64,000 nucleotides of DNA. Source: Pisaster brevispinus (Eukaryota > Echinodermata > Asteroidea > Forcipulatida > Asteriidae). The stretch is from positions 21,360,027 to 21,424,026 of the forward strand of contig JAMKCF010000004.1 in the NCBI GenBank assembly GCA_023634235.1, read 5' to 3'. Shown piece by piece: positions 62,863-64,000 of the stretch. Both the position numbers and the translations under genes were made by a program. Each line of letters opens with the position of its first letter. Within the stretch, counting starts at the first letter, position 1. The notes beneath the pieces were generated by a model. It had not been told where the DNA came from. It searched no databases and worked only from the letters and a program-made list of their open reading frames with translations.

Positions 62863-63265
62863 ATGGCACAAACGGAGTGTGAGGAGCAGAACATCATTGG
62901 TTTGAGTCTACCTTGGCAACTCGTTCTTGATATAACGGTGCCTCAAAATCAAGATCAAAATCAAGATCAAAATGGGTTTTTTCCCCCATCCCCTTGTCCC
63001 AAGCACTTGAAACTTGGCGACAGTCTTCTACACACAAAGGACCTTCTTTGGTTTAATTTTGAGGCAAATCGGAGAGAAAAAGTTTTTGAGGCTGAAAAAA
63101 TGGCAAGCTTACCCCCTTGCAGTTTTTGCCAAAATCGGCCGAAAATTTTTGGTTTCCAAATCGTCTGAAATTTGGTATAGAGATGAAACGGAGTGCAAGG
63201 AGCAGAACATTCTTGGTTTGAGTCGTCTACCTTGGCAACTTTTTAAGATATTGACTAATTCTTGA
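62863..63265 (+). repeat. Inner tandem repeat, two units
   Basis: Two copies of the unit described at 59241-59960. The frame shifts between them, so no long protein is possible here. Confidence 0.7.
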
Positions 63266-63524
63266 TATAACGGTGCCTCAGAAAAATCATGATCAAAAGG
63301 TATTTTTTAGTCCCATCCCCTCTGAAGACAAAGGTACTACTGGGTTCGTTTCCCGGGTGTTCCTTCTGTACTCTTCAGGTTTACGTAGGGTACTATGGCA
63401 TAGGGAAATCCTCGCTTGTACTTGATAAAATGCAAATGAAAGGCACACGTTAAAGGTCTACAGTTTGCTTCTTGGCCGTTGTTGATTTGCTGATTTTAGT
63501 TTTGAATTAAACTCGAACGGAATG

Positions 63525-64000
63525 TAAGTAAGAGGAACAGTGGCTCAGTGGCCCAGTGGAAGGGCTCCGGGCTCTGAACGCAATGGTACTTGGTTCGATT
63601 CCCGCGTGTTCTTTTACTACGTTTTTATGTAAAATTGTCCATTCTGAGGTTTTATATTTAAATCAAATAGAAATAGATTAAAAGAGGTTCGATTCCCGGG
63701 TCTTCTTTTAGAACGTTTTGATTTAAAGCTGTTCATTCTAAGGTATTAAATTAAACTCGAACGCATTTTATGTAAGAGGAAATGGCCCGGTGGAATGGCT
63801 CCGGACTCTGGACCGAAAGGTCCTGGGTTCGATTCCCGGTAGTTTTTTTTACCACGTTTTGATTTATAGTTGTTCATTCTAAGGTTTAAAATTAAACTCG
63901 AACGCAATTTAAGTAAGAGGAGCAGTGGCCCAGTGGAAGGGCTCCGGACTCTGGACCCAAAGATACTGGGTTCGAATCCCGGGTGTTCTTTTTTGTACGC
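63525..64000 (+). repeat. tRNA-like tandem satellite, right array, runs off the window
   Basis: Plus-strand bodies at about 63530-63605, 63776-63842 and 63917-63983, and a B box only near 63686. They match the left array in reverse orientation: AGTGGCCCAGTGGAAGGGCT, GGTTCGAATCCC and a T-run (TTCTTTTTTG). The array is cut by the window end. Confidence 0.85.

Larger units (their letters stand above)
60201..63505 (+). repeat. Large tandem unit, copy B, interrupted
   Basis: Repeats copy A but is split at 60324-61296 by an inverted-repeat element and has only two inner repeat units (62867, 63187). It ends GATTTGCTGATTTTAG at 63505 and passes into the right-hand tRNA-like array. Confidence 0.85.

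Overview
This window looks like animal nuclear DNA. It has an interrupted gene with GT-AG introns, long AT-rich introns and intergenic DNA, and a dense load of tRNA-derived SINEs, LINE relics and short inverted-repeat elements. A NEK4-type kinase, an ADAMTS9/20-type thrombospondin/GON tail and tRNA-Leu-like SINEs with (TTA)n tails suggest a deuterostome marine invertebrate, most likely an echinoderm and perhaps a sea star. That assignment is inference, because no marker gene in the window fixes the species.

Layout. 1-19 kb is mostly repeats: SINEs, at least five inverted-repeat families, nested insertions, and one or two small unidentified minus-strand candidate exons near 7.4 and 8.5 kb. 19.0-36.2 kb holds the only clearly intact gene, a minus-strand NEK4-like Ser/Thr kinase. 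I could trace it through a 5' untranslated exon and 14 coding exons with matching phases, giving a protein of about 692 residues. Its introns are full of SINEs, LINE ends and MITEs, several lying 10-60 bp from a splice donor. 36.4-37.3 kb is a putative divergent promoter region with a 279-bp tandem duplication. 38.7-48.5 kb carries, on the plus strand, the 3' part of an ADAMTS9/20-like gene: five thrombospondin type-1 exons and four GON-domain exons. No protease part is present, several exons carry nonsense codons or frameshifts, and a decayed extra TSP1 exon lies upstream, so I call it a 5'-truncated pseudogene.

48.5-54 kb is largely non-coding. 54-64 kb is an unusual repeat complex. A minus-strand tandem array of about 142-bp units, each with a tRNA-like body, A and B boxes and a T-run, is mirrored by a plus-strand array at the right edge. 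Between them lie two tandem copies of a 2.2-2.6-kb unit, one of them split by a 973-bp inverted-repeat element. The two arms form a large imperfect inverted repeat. This is the most novel-looking structure in the window.

No operon logic applies. The NEK4-like gene and the plus-strand candidate first exon at 37.2 kb are arranged head to head. The ADAMTS-like remnant is not expected to make a normal secreted protease.
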